A stretch of DNA of 18,877 nt. Source: Archaeoglobales archaeon (lineage in GTDB: Archaea > Halobacteriota > Archaeoglobi > Archaeoglobales > Archaeoglobaceae). Location: the NCBI GenBank assembly GCA_003662985.1, contig QMZD01000007.1, positions 1 to 18,877 of the forward strand, read 5' to 3'. Below, piece by piece: positions 6,206 to 13,244 of this stretch. Numbering within the stretch: position 1 is the stretch's first letter; every line of letters begins with the position of its first letter. The notes beneath the pieces were generated by a model that was given only the letters and a program-made list of their open reading frames with translations, was not told where the DNA came from and ran no database searches. The position numbers were made by a program, and so were the translations under genes.

Positions 6206-8575
6206 TCAATCTTCTCTTGAAACTCTTAAGAATTCCCTAATCTTCTCAGACTCGAGCCATCCCTTGTCCAGTCTACTCACAACTTTCTCGATTTTCCCGA
6301 CAGCATCGGTTATCACTTTCCTCACATTCTCGTCCTCAATCTCAAGTTCAGCAGTTCCGGAGATTATCGCGAGAGGGTTTCTTATATGGTCGACCAGGAT
6401 AGCGAACTCTTCTATGTTTTTCTCAATCCGTTCGAGAGCTTTTATTCTCATCTCAAAGAGTTTTGCCTCGTGTAGGGCAATGGCAAGCTGATCTGAAATC
6501 TCTTTTATGAATTGTAGTTTCTCATCAAAGGTTTTTGACTTCTTTGAGGCTGGACAGAGGATGCCGATCAGTTCACCCCTCACGATAAGTGGAACATGAA
6601 CGTAGGATCTCATTCCTACTTTCAGTAATTCTCTCTCTAAGTTGGTGATATCTTCAAGCTCCAGTATATTGCCAACGTTTAGGATCTCTCCCCTTTTGAC
6701 ATCTTCGAAAGGATGACGAGATTCGGAAATTAACCTGCTTCCATCCTCAAAGGTAGTTACCTCACTATCAGAGCACTCCAGCACTATCTCATTTGTATTC
6801 TCATCATATCTAAACAGTCCAATGACGTCGCATTTTAAAAGCTCTCGGAGTTTGTGCAAGGCTGTTTTTGATAGCTCCTCAAAGGATTTCCCCTCTATTA
6901 TTTCCATATCAAGCTTGTGGAGAATTTGAAGCCTTTCCAGGGTCATTTTCAGCTCATTTTCTGTTTTTTTCCTGTCTGTGATATCCCGAATTATATTCAA
7001 AGAGGCATAGGGTTCTTTGTTTTTCCTCAAGATAGTAGAGGAGACCTCAAGCCATTTTATTTCTCCATTCAGTTTAATTTTCAGTTCTAAGGTTCCGATG
7101 TTCTCCCTCATACCCTTGTAAAACTGCTCCATAAAATACGGCAGATCTTCCTTATTGATGAACCCGAGCTCTGTAAATGGCTTCCCTATTACCTCATCTT
7201 TGGGCAATCCACTCAATTCGAGTGCCGCCTCATTACAATCGATTATTCTCATGTCAACTCCCGTAAGAACTATACCATCTCGCGATTTCTCGAAAAGGGT
7301 TCTGTATCTCTCTTCACTCTCCTTCAGCATTCTTTCAGTCTTCCTTAACCCTGTAACGTCCAAAAAAGAGACTATTCGCTCCTTGGTTCTTGGTGTTATT
7401 GAAACGTTGAGCAAAACGTATCTGAAGTTTCCCTCATCATCAACAAGCTTTGCTTCATAGCTCTTTGGAGCCAGAGATGGATCGGTGTCTCTAAGCTTAT
7501 GGTATCCGAGCATTCTTTCTAGCTCATCTTTGGAAACAAATCTTGTCCAGCTTTTCCCAACGATTTTTTCTCTCGGTAATTTGAGGAGTTTTTCCGCCTC
7601 TTCATTGGCGAACTTGATTTTCGTTTCACTGTCTATAATCAGCATCGCCGTTCCCGTGTTTTCTATAAGGGTCTTGTGCGTCTCTTCTGTTCTTTTTTTA
7701 TCTAGAATACCTTGAATGTTGGTCATGAAAAATTTAAGCATCTCTGCATCTTCTTTGGTGTAATCTTCGTCCTTATTTGCCACGATTACGAGTGAAACGA
7801 CTTTTCCTTCTGAAATTACCGGTACGATTAGTAACCTCGTTAAAGCCAGATGTCCTTCTGGAAGTTTTTTGAGAGGAAGAGAAGCGTAATCGTTTACAGT
7901 AACAACTCTCTTCTCCCTTACAGCATCAGCCCATATCCCCGCCTCCTCAATTTTAAGTTCGTTAGCTCGAATGGGAATCGTACACTTTCTTGTAAATTCT
8001 TTAGGATAGGTGTGAGCCATGAGCTTACTTCCATCTCCATTTACGAGTCCGAAAAAGCCGTATTTACTATCTGTAATTTTGACCGCCTCTTTGAGAGCCT
8101 CGTTTATGAGGGAGTCGTAGTCCATTTCGCTTGTCACAAGCCTCAAAAGAGAATCCATAATTTTGTGTATTCTCTCAATTCTCTTTTTTTCTGTAAGGTC
8201 TCTTACGGCTTTAATGTATCCAATTGGTTTTCTTCCACCGTCGAATATCGGGATTATTGCGATATCACCGGGGAATTTGGAACCGTCTTTCCTGATCCTT
8301 ATATCCTCTATCTCATATCTTCCTTCTCTTTTAGCGATCTCCAACTCTTTGTCGGGTTTTCCACGCTTAACATCCTCTTGGGTATAGAAAATCGAGAAAT
8401 GCTTGCCGATTACTTCTTCAGCTGTGTAACCCTCAATCCTCTCAGCACCCTTGTTCCAGCTAACTACCTTACCCTCTGTGTCAAGTAAGAAAATGGCGTA
8501 ATCTTTCATTTCAGTGACAAATGCTTCAAAGACATCCGAATTGCTTAAACCAAGTTTTAGTACTTCTTCGTTCAT
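6206..8575 (-). CDS. PAS-GAF-PAS-PAS-GAF sensor protein with H-box but no ATPase domain
   Basis: A 789-residue cytoplasmic sensor with no membrane helices. In order it has PAS 1 (about 20-130, ending in the PAC-type VRDLTEKKR), GAF 1 (140-300), PAS 2 (302-412), PAS 3 (422-535, ending IIRDITDRKK), GAF 2 (550-708), and a C-terminal helical region. That region has an H-box-like VDHIRNPLAIISG with H730, then KIEKVVSRLDKGWLESEKIREFL to the end. A normal histidine kinase would continue with an HATPase_c domain of some 110 residues holding N, G1 and G2 boxes. The protein instead stops 59 residues after the histidine. I recall similar short tails ending in GW-x-ESE-x-IR-x-FL in other archaeal sensors, so this may be a standing architecture and not damage. 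It could sense small ligands or redox state and dimerise with a full kinase. The start at ATG 8575 was preferred to an in-frame TTG at 8611 because AAGGAA lies nine bases before it. Confidence 0.85.
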   Translation of the reverse strand: MNEEVLKLGLSNSDVFEAFVTEMKDYAIFLLDTEGKVVSWNKGAERIEGYTAEEVIGKHFSIFYTQEDVKRGKPDKELEIAKREGRYEIEDIRIRKDGSKFPGDIAIIPIFDGGRKPIGYIKAVRDLTEKKRIERIHKIMDSLLRLVTSEMDYDSLINEALKEAVKITDSKYGFFGLVNGDGSKLMAHTYPKEFTRKCTIPIRANELKIEEAGIWADAVREKRVVTVNDYASLPLKKLPEGHLALTRLLIVPVISEGKVVSLVIVANKDEDYTKEDAEMLKFFMTNIQGILDKKRTEETHKTLIENTGTAMLIIDSETKIKFANEEAEKLLKLPREKIVGKSWTRFVSKDELERMLGYHKLRDTDPSLAPKSYEAKLVDDEGNFRYVLLNVSITPRTKERIVSFLDVTGLRKTERMLKESEERYRTLFEKSRDGIVLTGVDMRIIDCNEAALELSGLPKDEVIGKPFTELGFINKEDLPYFMEQFYKGMRENIGTLELKIKLNGEIKWLEVSSTILRKNKEPYASLNIIRDITDRKKTENELKMTLERLQILHKLDMEIIEGKSFEELSKTALHKLRELLKCDVIGLFRYDENTNEIVLECSDSEVTTFEDGSRLISESRHPFEDVKRGEILNVGNILELEDITNLERELLKVGMRSYVHVPLIVRGELIGILCPASKKSKTFDEKLQFIKEISDQLAIALHEAKLFEMRIKALERIEKNIEEFAILVDHIRNPLAIISGTAELEIEDENVRKVITDAVGKIEKVVSRLDKGWLESEKIREFLRVSRED

Positions 8576-8642
8576 AAAATTCAATTCCTTCGAAAATGAC
8601 TTATTTAACAATCGTATCTTTTAGCTTTTTTGAGATAAATCT

Positions 8643-8902
8643 CTAGATTTCAATGTTTGCAGCCTCTCCAAAAATCTTTGTCGTTGTATGTACACCGTCC
8701 GTAACCGGCGTCGTTATATCCATCAGAACGATTTCCGGCCTGTGTATTTTATATAACTCAACTGCCGTTCTATTAGTAGCCTTTATAAAACATTTAGAGA
8801 ACATCAGCTCTGATGAGCCTTTTGGGAGCTCATCATCTGTCGGCAATATCCTTTTACTTGATCCATCCAATCAAACCACACTCCATATTTCAATTTCATC
8901 AT
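8643..8902 (-). pseudogene. Broken CheY-like response regulator receiver gene
   Basis: The frame from TTG 8870 to TAG 8643 reads like a receiver domain: KRILPTDDE (beta 1 with the acidic pair), then TAVELYKIHRPEIVLMDITT, whose LMD aspartate is the phospho-acceptor, then PVTDGVHTTTKIFGEAAN. The protein ends there, without beta 4, the conserved T/S, beta 5 and the K, so about 45 residues of a normal 115-120 are missing. The only well-placed start is the ATG pair at 8902-8897, which has GGAG at 8914-8911. It is in a different frame and meets a stop after about 32 codons. An upstream in-frame TGA directly precedes the TTG. One frameshift near 8870-8876 would rejoin the start to the body. Residues in normally conserved places are also odd (PTDD for VDDD, ITTPVTDG for the usual MMPxMDG). 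It sits 67 bases before the sensor gene on the same strand and probably shared its transcript. Confidence 0.72.
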
Positions 8903-8923
8903 GGTATCTTCTCCTTCACTAAA

Positions 8924-8934
8924 CTTTTTATATC
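8924..8934 (-). promoter_or_regulatory. AT box upstream of the broken receiver gene
   Basis: On the minus strand GATATAAAAAG lies 22-32 bases before the ATG at 8902. A second, weaker box (about 8935-8945) would give a leader that includes the GGAG ribosome site. The tract TAAACTTTTT occurs twice on the plus strand (8919-8928 and 8940-8949), flanking the box. Intact promoter signals suggest that the gene was damaged recently or that its transcript still serves the sensor gene. Confidence 0.4.
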
Positions 8935-8937
8935 ATA

Positions 8938-9319
8938 TATTAAACTTTTTTTGTTTTTATGATGAGAAAAATAACAGTGTAAATTTTTAGATTAATATTT
9001 ATTTTAAACAAAATAATCTGCTAGGGCTCTGAGCACATCTTTAACCATATTTTAACCATCCCCAATAATCTTACACAATCTTCTGGACTTTTAGAATTGA
9101 AAAGTAATAAAAGGAGAGGGGGGTGGTGGGATGGGGCAAAAAAGAGTTTTGTTCCATCCTCCACCAGGGGGCAATCTATATTGATTTATCAATGTATATA
9201 AGCTTAGTTCGGTTTCTACAATGAATGTCACAACCATTTACTTGTATCCTTATTGTTGCTATTACTCCAGGGTGTTGAGAACAATAGCGATAATGAAATG
9301 CTTTTATCGTTAAAATGCT
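8938..9319. other. AT-rich gap without a recognisable gene
   Basis: No convincing coding frame lies here. The content is short repeats and possible structure. TTTAACCAT occurs twice near 9040-9058. A GC-rich hairpin lies at 9122-9165. ATTGAT-TT-ATCAAT, a 6-base palindrome, lies at 9179-9192, followed at once by a GTATATAAG box on the plus strand. AAATGCTTT occurs twice, at 9296-9304 and 9313-9321, the second copy overlapping the stop codon of the metallo-hydrolase gene. A plus-strand ORF of 30 codons at 9221-9313 has no ribosome site. A small RNA gene or a decayed element would explain such a mixture, but I cannot identify either. Confidence 0.4.
9122..9165. other. Long GC-rich hairpin, possible small RNA
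   Basis: GGTGGTGGGATGGGGCAAAA (9122-9141) pairs with TTTTGTTCCATCCTCCACC (9147-9165) across a five-base loop, with two G-T pairs and one offset bulge. The stem is about 19 base pairs. It is preceded by a purine-rich AAAAGGAGAGGG and stands out from strongly AT-rich surroundings. In AT-rich hyperthermophile genomes such islands often mark structured RNA. A 17-codon ORF, ATG 9131 to TGA 9182, overlaps it (MGQKRVLFHPPPGGNLY) and has an SD-like purine run, but looks too short to trust. Confidence 0.45.
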
Positions 9320-10039
9320 TTAAACAACCAAAACATCACCATCGTTTGCTATCCTAATCTCGCTTCCGACATCAGAAAGGAAACTGAGGATCTCGTTTTT
9401 CACCTCCAGGGTTTGTGGGTAAAGGTGTGTAAGGACTATCCTTTCAATTTTTGTAAATTCGAGCTGCTTTTTTAGACTCTCTGGAGTTGTGTGATCTTGG
9501 GTTTCATAGCCAAAAGGCAGAGAGAGTTCATGGATTAGCAAATCGCACTCGATCTCGAATAGTTCTCTGAAAGGCTTGGTGTCACCACTTATGAGCACTT
9601 CGTCGACGAGATAGGCATTGCTTTTTATCGAGTGGAAGGTGGGTATCGATTTAACTTCAAAGCCAGCAATCTCGAACTCTTTCAAATCTTCCTGTATCTC
9701 AAATCTCAACTTGTTTCTCAAGTAAGGATAACTTTCCAATAGTGATTCAACGTGGTATCTCGTTCCTTTTGGTCCAAAGATCTGGAGTTTTTCCCCTACA
9801 CCACTGAGCCATCTTGCCTTCAGAATCCCCAGTAGATCTCCATTGTGGTCGAGATGGTTGTGGGTGAGTAAAACTGCCTCGATCTCAGCGACATCTACAT
9901 TAAGCTGGTTTAGTCGTAGAAGAGTTCCCATTCCAACATCCACGAGTATCTTCCTTCCATCCTTCTCAAACATAAAACAGCTTTGAGATCTTCCTTCTGC
10001 AGGCACGGCAGTCCCGGTTCCAACCGCTAAAACCTTCAT
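9320..10039 (-). CDS. Metallo-beta-lactamase-fold hydrolase, RNase Z/AtsA-like
   Basis: A 239-residue soluble metallo-hydrolase. The zinc-binding signature is THNHLDHNGD with H60, H62, D64 and H65. Further ligands are likely H136 (TFHS), D153 (SGDTKPF) and H205 (LTHLYPQ), and QDHTTPES at 181-188 resembles the HxT-type motif of the RNase Z clan. The N-terminus (VGTGTAVPAEGRSQSCFMF) is the usual lead strand and loop. True RNase Z proteins are about 300 residues long and have a flexible arm that grips tRNA. I see no such arm here, so the substrate may be an RNA end or a small phosphodiester. The gene begins four bases after the CCA-adding enzyme, with its GGGGTGA ribosome site on that gene's stop codon. 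It is therefore the third gene of the thpR-cca operon, which favours an RNA-related job. That is an inference from context. Confidence 0.82.
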   Translation of the reverse strand: MKVLAVGTGTAVPAEGRSQSCFMFEKDGRKILVDVGMGTLLRLNQLNVDVAEIEAVLLTHNHLDHNGDLLGILKARWLSGVGEKLQIFGPKGTRYHVESLLESYPYLRNKLRFEIQEDLKEFEIAGFEVKSIPTFHSIKSNAYLVDEVLISGDTKPFRELFEIECDLLIHELSLPFGYETQDHTTPESLKKQLEFTKIERIVLTHLYPQTLEVKNEILSFLSDVGSEIRIANDGDVLVV

Positions 10040-10043
10040 ACTT

Positions 10044-11411
10044 TCACCCCTTCAATTTGAGAAAATCAACGAGAAATTCTTCAAATCCGGGTAATTTCAG
10101 ATTGAGTATATCATAGTTTTCCAGAAGCTCATAGCTGGAAATAACCTGAGAGATGTTCTTCCCGAGTGATTTTGGGCTCTGCTCGATGTAGTGCTTAATC
10201 GCCTGCTGAGGAGTTGTGAATTTTCTCCAGTCGAATGCATAGTATCTTCCGTTCTCTATAAATGCTCTGTATGGTCTTTTTCTTTCTTTAAATTTATTCA
10301 CGTGCACCCATTCTTCAAATGGGGGACCAATTACCTTTTTAACCCTTGAAATTTCTCTCATCTGGGTTTCAAATAGAAGAACACACTTATCTTCCGATAC
10401 GAAGTATCCGGCATTGAGTGGCATGAAATCGTTGGCTTTTAAAAACTCGAATAGTTTGCTTTTTGCCCTCTCCAGCTGCGTATAGAGGTTATCCTCGACT
10501 ATGTTCGGCCTCTCAAAAATCACCGCTAAGATTTGAGTTCCCCTTCTCTTCAGTTCCTCTTTGAGATTAAAGCAGATTTCCAATTCTTTTTTGAAAAAGA
10601 AATCTTTATCCGGTTTGAGGTAAAAATCCCTGCATTTCTCAACGAACTTTGCCATGCTGTCGATACTGAGGTTTGCGGCCACGTTCCTCTTGCTATCAAC
10701 CGGATCGACGACGAAAAGAGCTTCGACGTTATCGCTAAAATACTCTTTTTCTCCAGCAACATCGATTACAAGCCCTCTTCTCCACCTGCAAGCCCTTTTA
10801 ACCAGATTCTTGAAACTTCCATAATAGAGGATGAGGAGCTCACATAGATAGCCTGAGAATCCTCTGACTTTATACTCAGCCCCGTAAATACCGGAAGCCT
10901 TAAGGAAGGCTTTAAGCAACCTTACGTCATCCTCCTTGCCTTTGATCCTCTCCTTGACCCAATCGTGATGGAAAGGCGTCCTGTCAACGGCCGACTTGAT
11001 TTTCTCTGCACTTTCCAGCTCGTAACATGGGACAACATCAACCTCAACACCCATAACTTTCCCATGCACGTAAGGGTGGGACGCGAACCTCTCTTCTCTC
11101 TCATCAAGGATTCTCCTCCCAATTTCGAGGCCGATCCTCTCGAGTTCATCTTCTTCGGTCTCTTCAGGAAAGAGAATGAAAAGATCGATCTCTAAATTTC
11201 CCTTAATCCACGTATTCCGTGGGAATGAGCCGAGAAATCTGTATTTAAGGCCTGGATATTCTTTAAGGATATTTTTCACCCTTTTTTCAAGCTCCTGCTT
11301 TACCTCTGTACCTTTTAACTCCTCCTCGTCTGTTGGCAGAATCTTTGTTTTAACTTCTTCTATAATGCGGTCAAATTCCTCATCAAAATCTGGGTTCTGG
11401 AACTTTACCAT
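10044..11411 (-). CDS. cca: CCA-adding enzyme, archaeal class I tRNA nucleotidyltransferase
   Basis: A 455-residue enzyme that adds or repairs the 3' CCA end of tRNA without a template. The catalytic nucleotidyltransferase core shows GS at 61-62 in FLGSFPRNTWIKGNLEIDLF, the carboxylates E74 and D76, and the third carboxylate D125 in GVEVDVVPCY. Downstream stretches SAVDRTPFHHDWV, YGAEYKVRGFSGYLCELLI and VDPVDSKRNVAANLS are strongly like those of the A. fulgidus enzyme as I remember it, which supports the lineage call. At 455 residues it is a little longer than that homologue of about 437. The start ATG (11411-11409) follows GGTGGAG, which overlaps the end of thpR, nine bases upstream. The gene lies between thpR and the metallo-hydrolase with gaps of only 8 and 4 bases, so all three are surely co-translated. 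Confidence 0.96.
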   Translation of the reverse strand: MVKFQNPDFDEEFDRIIEEVKTKILPTDEEELKGTEVKQELEKRVKNILKEYPGLKYRFLGSFPRNTWIKGNLEIDLFILFPEETEEDELERIGLEIGRRILDEREERFASHPYVHGKVMGVEVDVVPCYELESAEKIKSAVDRTPFHHDWVKERIKGKEDDVRLLKAFLKASGIYGAEYKVRGFSGYLCELLILYYGSFKNLVKRACRWRRGLVIDVAGEKEYFSDNVEALFVVDPVDSKRNVAANLSIDSMAKFVEKCRDFYLKPDKDFFFKKELEICFNLKEELKRRGTQILAVIFERPNIVEDNLYTQLERAKSKLFEFLKANDFMPLNAGYFVSEDKCVLLFETQMREISRVKKVIGPPFEEWVHVNKFKERKRPYRAFIENGRYYAFDWRKFTTPQQAIKHYIEQSPKSLGKNISQVISSYELLENYDILNLKLPGFEEFLVDFLKLKG

Positions 11412-11419
11412 GTCTCCAC

Positions 11420-11968
11420 CTATTTCAGCTCAAAAATTTTAACATCCTCGTATATCGGACCAAAAGGAGTCAAAGTACTCTTTTTGAGGGAAAAGTGTCC
11501 AACTTCCATTTCTCCAAACTCTTCGTTCTTGAATTCTGCAAGTTGTTTCAGGATACGGCTTCTCATGCTACTGTCTATCCTTTTTACCCTTGCTATCGTT
11601 GCATGAGGGACGAATCTCCTCTCCTTCTTGAATTTTAGCTCGGCCATTTTATCCTCAACAAGGTTGGCAAGAGTCTCAAGCTCCTTTGCACCATTTTCGA
11701 CTCCAACCCAGATCACTCTGAGTCTTGATGCGTTTGGGAAGTAACCAACTCCCTTAAAATTGATCCTGAATTTTTCGAACTCGATTTCGTCCAATGCGGA
11801 GATTATTCGATCCTTTTTGGAGTCATGAACCTCTCCCAGAAATTTGAGGGTGATGTGGAGGTTCTCCCTTTCCACGGTCTTTACCCCCCTAACTCCGAGA
11901 ATTTTGGAGAGCCCAAAGATGTTCTCTCTTATCTCTTCGTTTAAATCAACCGCAACAAAGAGTCTCAT
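11420..11968 (-). CDS. thpR: RNA 2',3'-cyclic phosphodiesterase (2'-5' RNA ligase family, ThpR)
   Basis: A 182-residue 2H-phosphoesterase. The two catalytic H-x-T motifs are HIT at 38-40 (NLHITLKFLG) and HAT at 122-124 (VPHATIARVK), at the spacing and length normal for ThpR/LigT. The family opens 2',3'-cyclic phosphate ends of RNA to 2'-phosphates, and in vitro it can join tRNA halves with 2'-5' bonds. The biological substrate in archaea is uncertain. Two ATG codons in tandem (11971 and 11968) are possible starts. The second gives the usual N-terminus MRLFVAVDL and a better distance from the GGTG at 11977-11974. It is the first gene of the thpR-cca-hydrolase operon, and its promoter region is shared with the divergent AAA ATPase gene. 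I recall thpR and cca lying together in other archaea such as Pyrococcus. Confidence 0.93.
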   Translation of the reverse strand: MRLFVAVDLNEEIRENIFGLSKILGVRGVKTVERENLHITLKFLGEVHDSKKDRIISALDEIEFEKFRINFKGVGYFPNASRLRVIWVGVENGAKELETLANLVEDKMAELKFKKERRFVPHATIARVKRIDSSMRSRILKQLAEFKNEEFGEMEVGHFSLKKSTLTPFGPIYEDVKIFELK

Positions 11969-12020
11969 CATCACACCAAGGGTAAAGAATATTAAGCTGT
12001 TGAAATACTTTACTTTACAA
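11969..12020. promoter_or_regulatory. Short shared promoter between thpR operon and AAA ATPase gene
   Basis: Only 52 bases separate the two divergent starts. A symmetric AATATT at 11988-11993 lies about 20 bases from the thpR start and 30 from the AAA start, and could serve both directions. The thpR side has a GGTG ribosome site. The AAA side has none, so that message is probably leaderless. Confidence 0.4.
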
Positions 12021-13115
12021 ATGAGCAAGTCAAGATCGTCGGCTGTAGACAGGAAACCAACCCAGAGAAGAAATGGAGAGGTAAAATATCTGATACTGAG
12101 GCCCTTAGGCTATCCCCTAAAGGCAAGTTACCACGAATATCCCGTTGTTGATAACCCAAGGGTCTTTGAGAGGTATGCAAAGGATCAGTGGAAGGGGGAG
12201 TTCGTTTCTAAAGGAAAGCTCATCTTTGATATGAGAATGTTTCCAGATTTTGCCTTTGAAGTTGTTAATTCGGAGCCTGAATTTGGGGTTATCACGGAGT
12301 CGACGATAATTCTTGTTGAATCTCAAAGTAGGGCCATAGAGACTGAGATAGTCAAGGATGTCACACTGAACGATGTTGTTGGACATGAGGAGGCGAAAAA
12401 GAAGGTAAGGGTCATCCTCGAGTATTTGAAAAACCCGGAGAAGTTTGGAAAATGGGCTCCAAAAAATGTCCTCTTTTACGGTTACTCTGGAACTGGAAAA
12501 ACGATGATGGCAAAGGCCCTTGCGAATGAAGCTAACGTTCCCTTCCTTTCAATAAAGTCTACGAAGCTTATAGGCGAGCATGTCGGTGATAGCGCAAGAA
12601 AGATTCACGAACTCTATGACAGGGCAAGGCATCTCGCTCCATGTATAGTATTTCTGGATGAATTCGACTCCATTGCCCTGGACAGGAACTATCAGGATTT
12701 AAGAGGAGATGTTTCTGAAGTCGTCAACTCTTTGCTAACAGAGCTTGACGGAATTCAGACGAACGAGGGGATATGTACGATTGCAGCCACGAACAGGATT
12801 GAGATGATAGACTACTCGATAAAAAGCAGGTTTGAAGAAGAGATAATGTTCGGTTTGCCATCGTTCAACGAGAGACTTGAGATACTCAAGAAAAACCTGA
12901 GCGATTTCCCGCTGGAAGTGAAGGCGAACCTCGAGGTTATCGCCGTAAACACCGAGGGATTCTCGGGCAGAGATCTTGTTGAGAAGGTGATTAAGACTGC
13001 TCTCCATCGGGCAATTGCCGAGGGGAAGGATGTAATCTATACCGAGGATCTTGTGTCCTCCATTACCAGAGTAAAAAGACCCTCTACTTCTCCTCCAAAA
13101 CAGATGTTCATTTGA
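12021..13115 (+). CDS. Single-domain AAA ATPase, AMA-like
   Basis: A 364-residue AAA-family ATPase. Residues 1-110 form an N-domain rich in beta strands, and 111-350 the AAA module. Walker A is GYSGTGKT at 154-161, Walker B is FLDEFD at 211-216, sensor 1 is ATN at 256-258, the arginine finger is R270 in KSRFEEE, and GFSGRDL at 313-319 is the sensor 2 region. The layout fits AMA, an AAA group described from Archaeoglobus and methanogens whose N-domain is related to proteasomal ATPase N-domains. A role in unfolding proteins, perhaps feeding the proteasome, is likely but unproven. One oddity: the pore loop that is usually aromatic-hydrophobic-G reads HVG (H187). The open frame extends upstream to 11844, but those codons overlap thpR on the other strand, so ATG 12021 is the start. 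It has no ribosome site. Confidence 0.87.
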   Translation: MSKSRSSAVDRKPTQRRNGEVKYLILRPLGYPLKASYHEYPVVDNPRVFERYAKDQWKGEFVSKGKLIFDMRMFPDFAFEVVNSEPEFGVITESTIILVESQSRAIETEIVKDVTLNDVVGHEEAKKKVRVILEYLKNPEKFGKWAPKNVLFYGYSGTGKTMMAKALANEANVPFLSIKSTKLIGEHVGDSARKIHELYDRARHLAPCIVFLDEFDSIALDRNYQDLRGDVSEVVNSLLTELDGIQTNEGICTIAATNRIEMIDYSIKSRFEEEIMFGLPSFNERLEILKKNLSDFPLEVKANLEVIAVNTEGFSGRDLVEKVIKTALHRAIAEGKDVIYTEDLVSSITRVKRPSTSPPKQMFI

Positions 13116-13176
13116 TTTGTTTTGATATGGTGGTTGAGGGCAGATAGAAGTTGAAAACTAAGTAAGAAATCGACAG

Positions 13177-13184
13177 AAAAATAT
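13177..13184 (+). promoter_or_regulatory. AT box of argF
   Basis: AAAATATA lies 61-68 bases before the argF ATG. Transcription from here would leave a leader of about 35-40 bases containing GGTG and AAAGGGGG ribosome-site candidates. Confidence 0.4.
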
Positions 13185-13244
13185 AGGAAGAATGAAAAAG
13201 TTTTTTACTGTCATTGGGTTGGTGTTGCTAAAAGGGGGTTTGTT

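Noticed and set aside
7850..8488. 212-codon plus-strand open frame inside the sensor gene
   Set aside because: It is antisense to well-conserved PAS and GAF coding sequence, has no domain motif and has a composition typical of a reverse-strand shadow.
9131..9184. 17-codon ORF inside the GC-rich hairpin
   Set aside because: Too short, and its bases are already constrained by the stem. The purine run before it is part of the same GC-rich island.
9221..9313. 30-codon plus-strand ORF starting MNVTTIYLYPYC
   Set aside because: It has no ribosome site, is very short, has an odd composition and runs into the end of the metallo-hydrolase gene. Kept only as part of a promoter observation.
11844..12020. 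Upstream in-frame extension of the AAA ATPase
   Set aside because: It lies entirely over thpR and the divergent promoter, and those residues do not resemble an AAA N-domain. ATG 12021 fits better.
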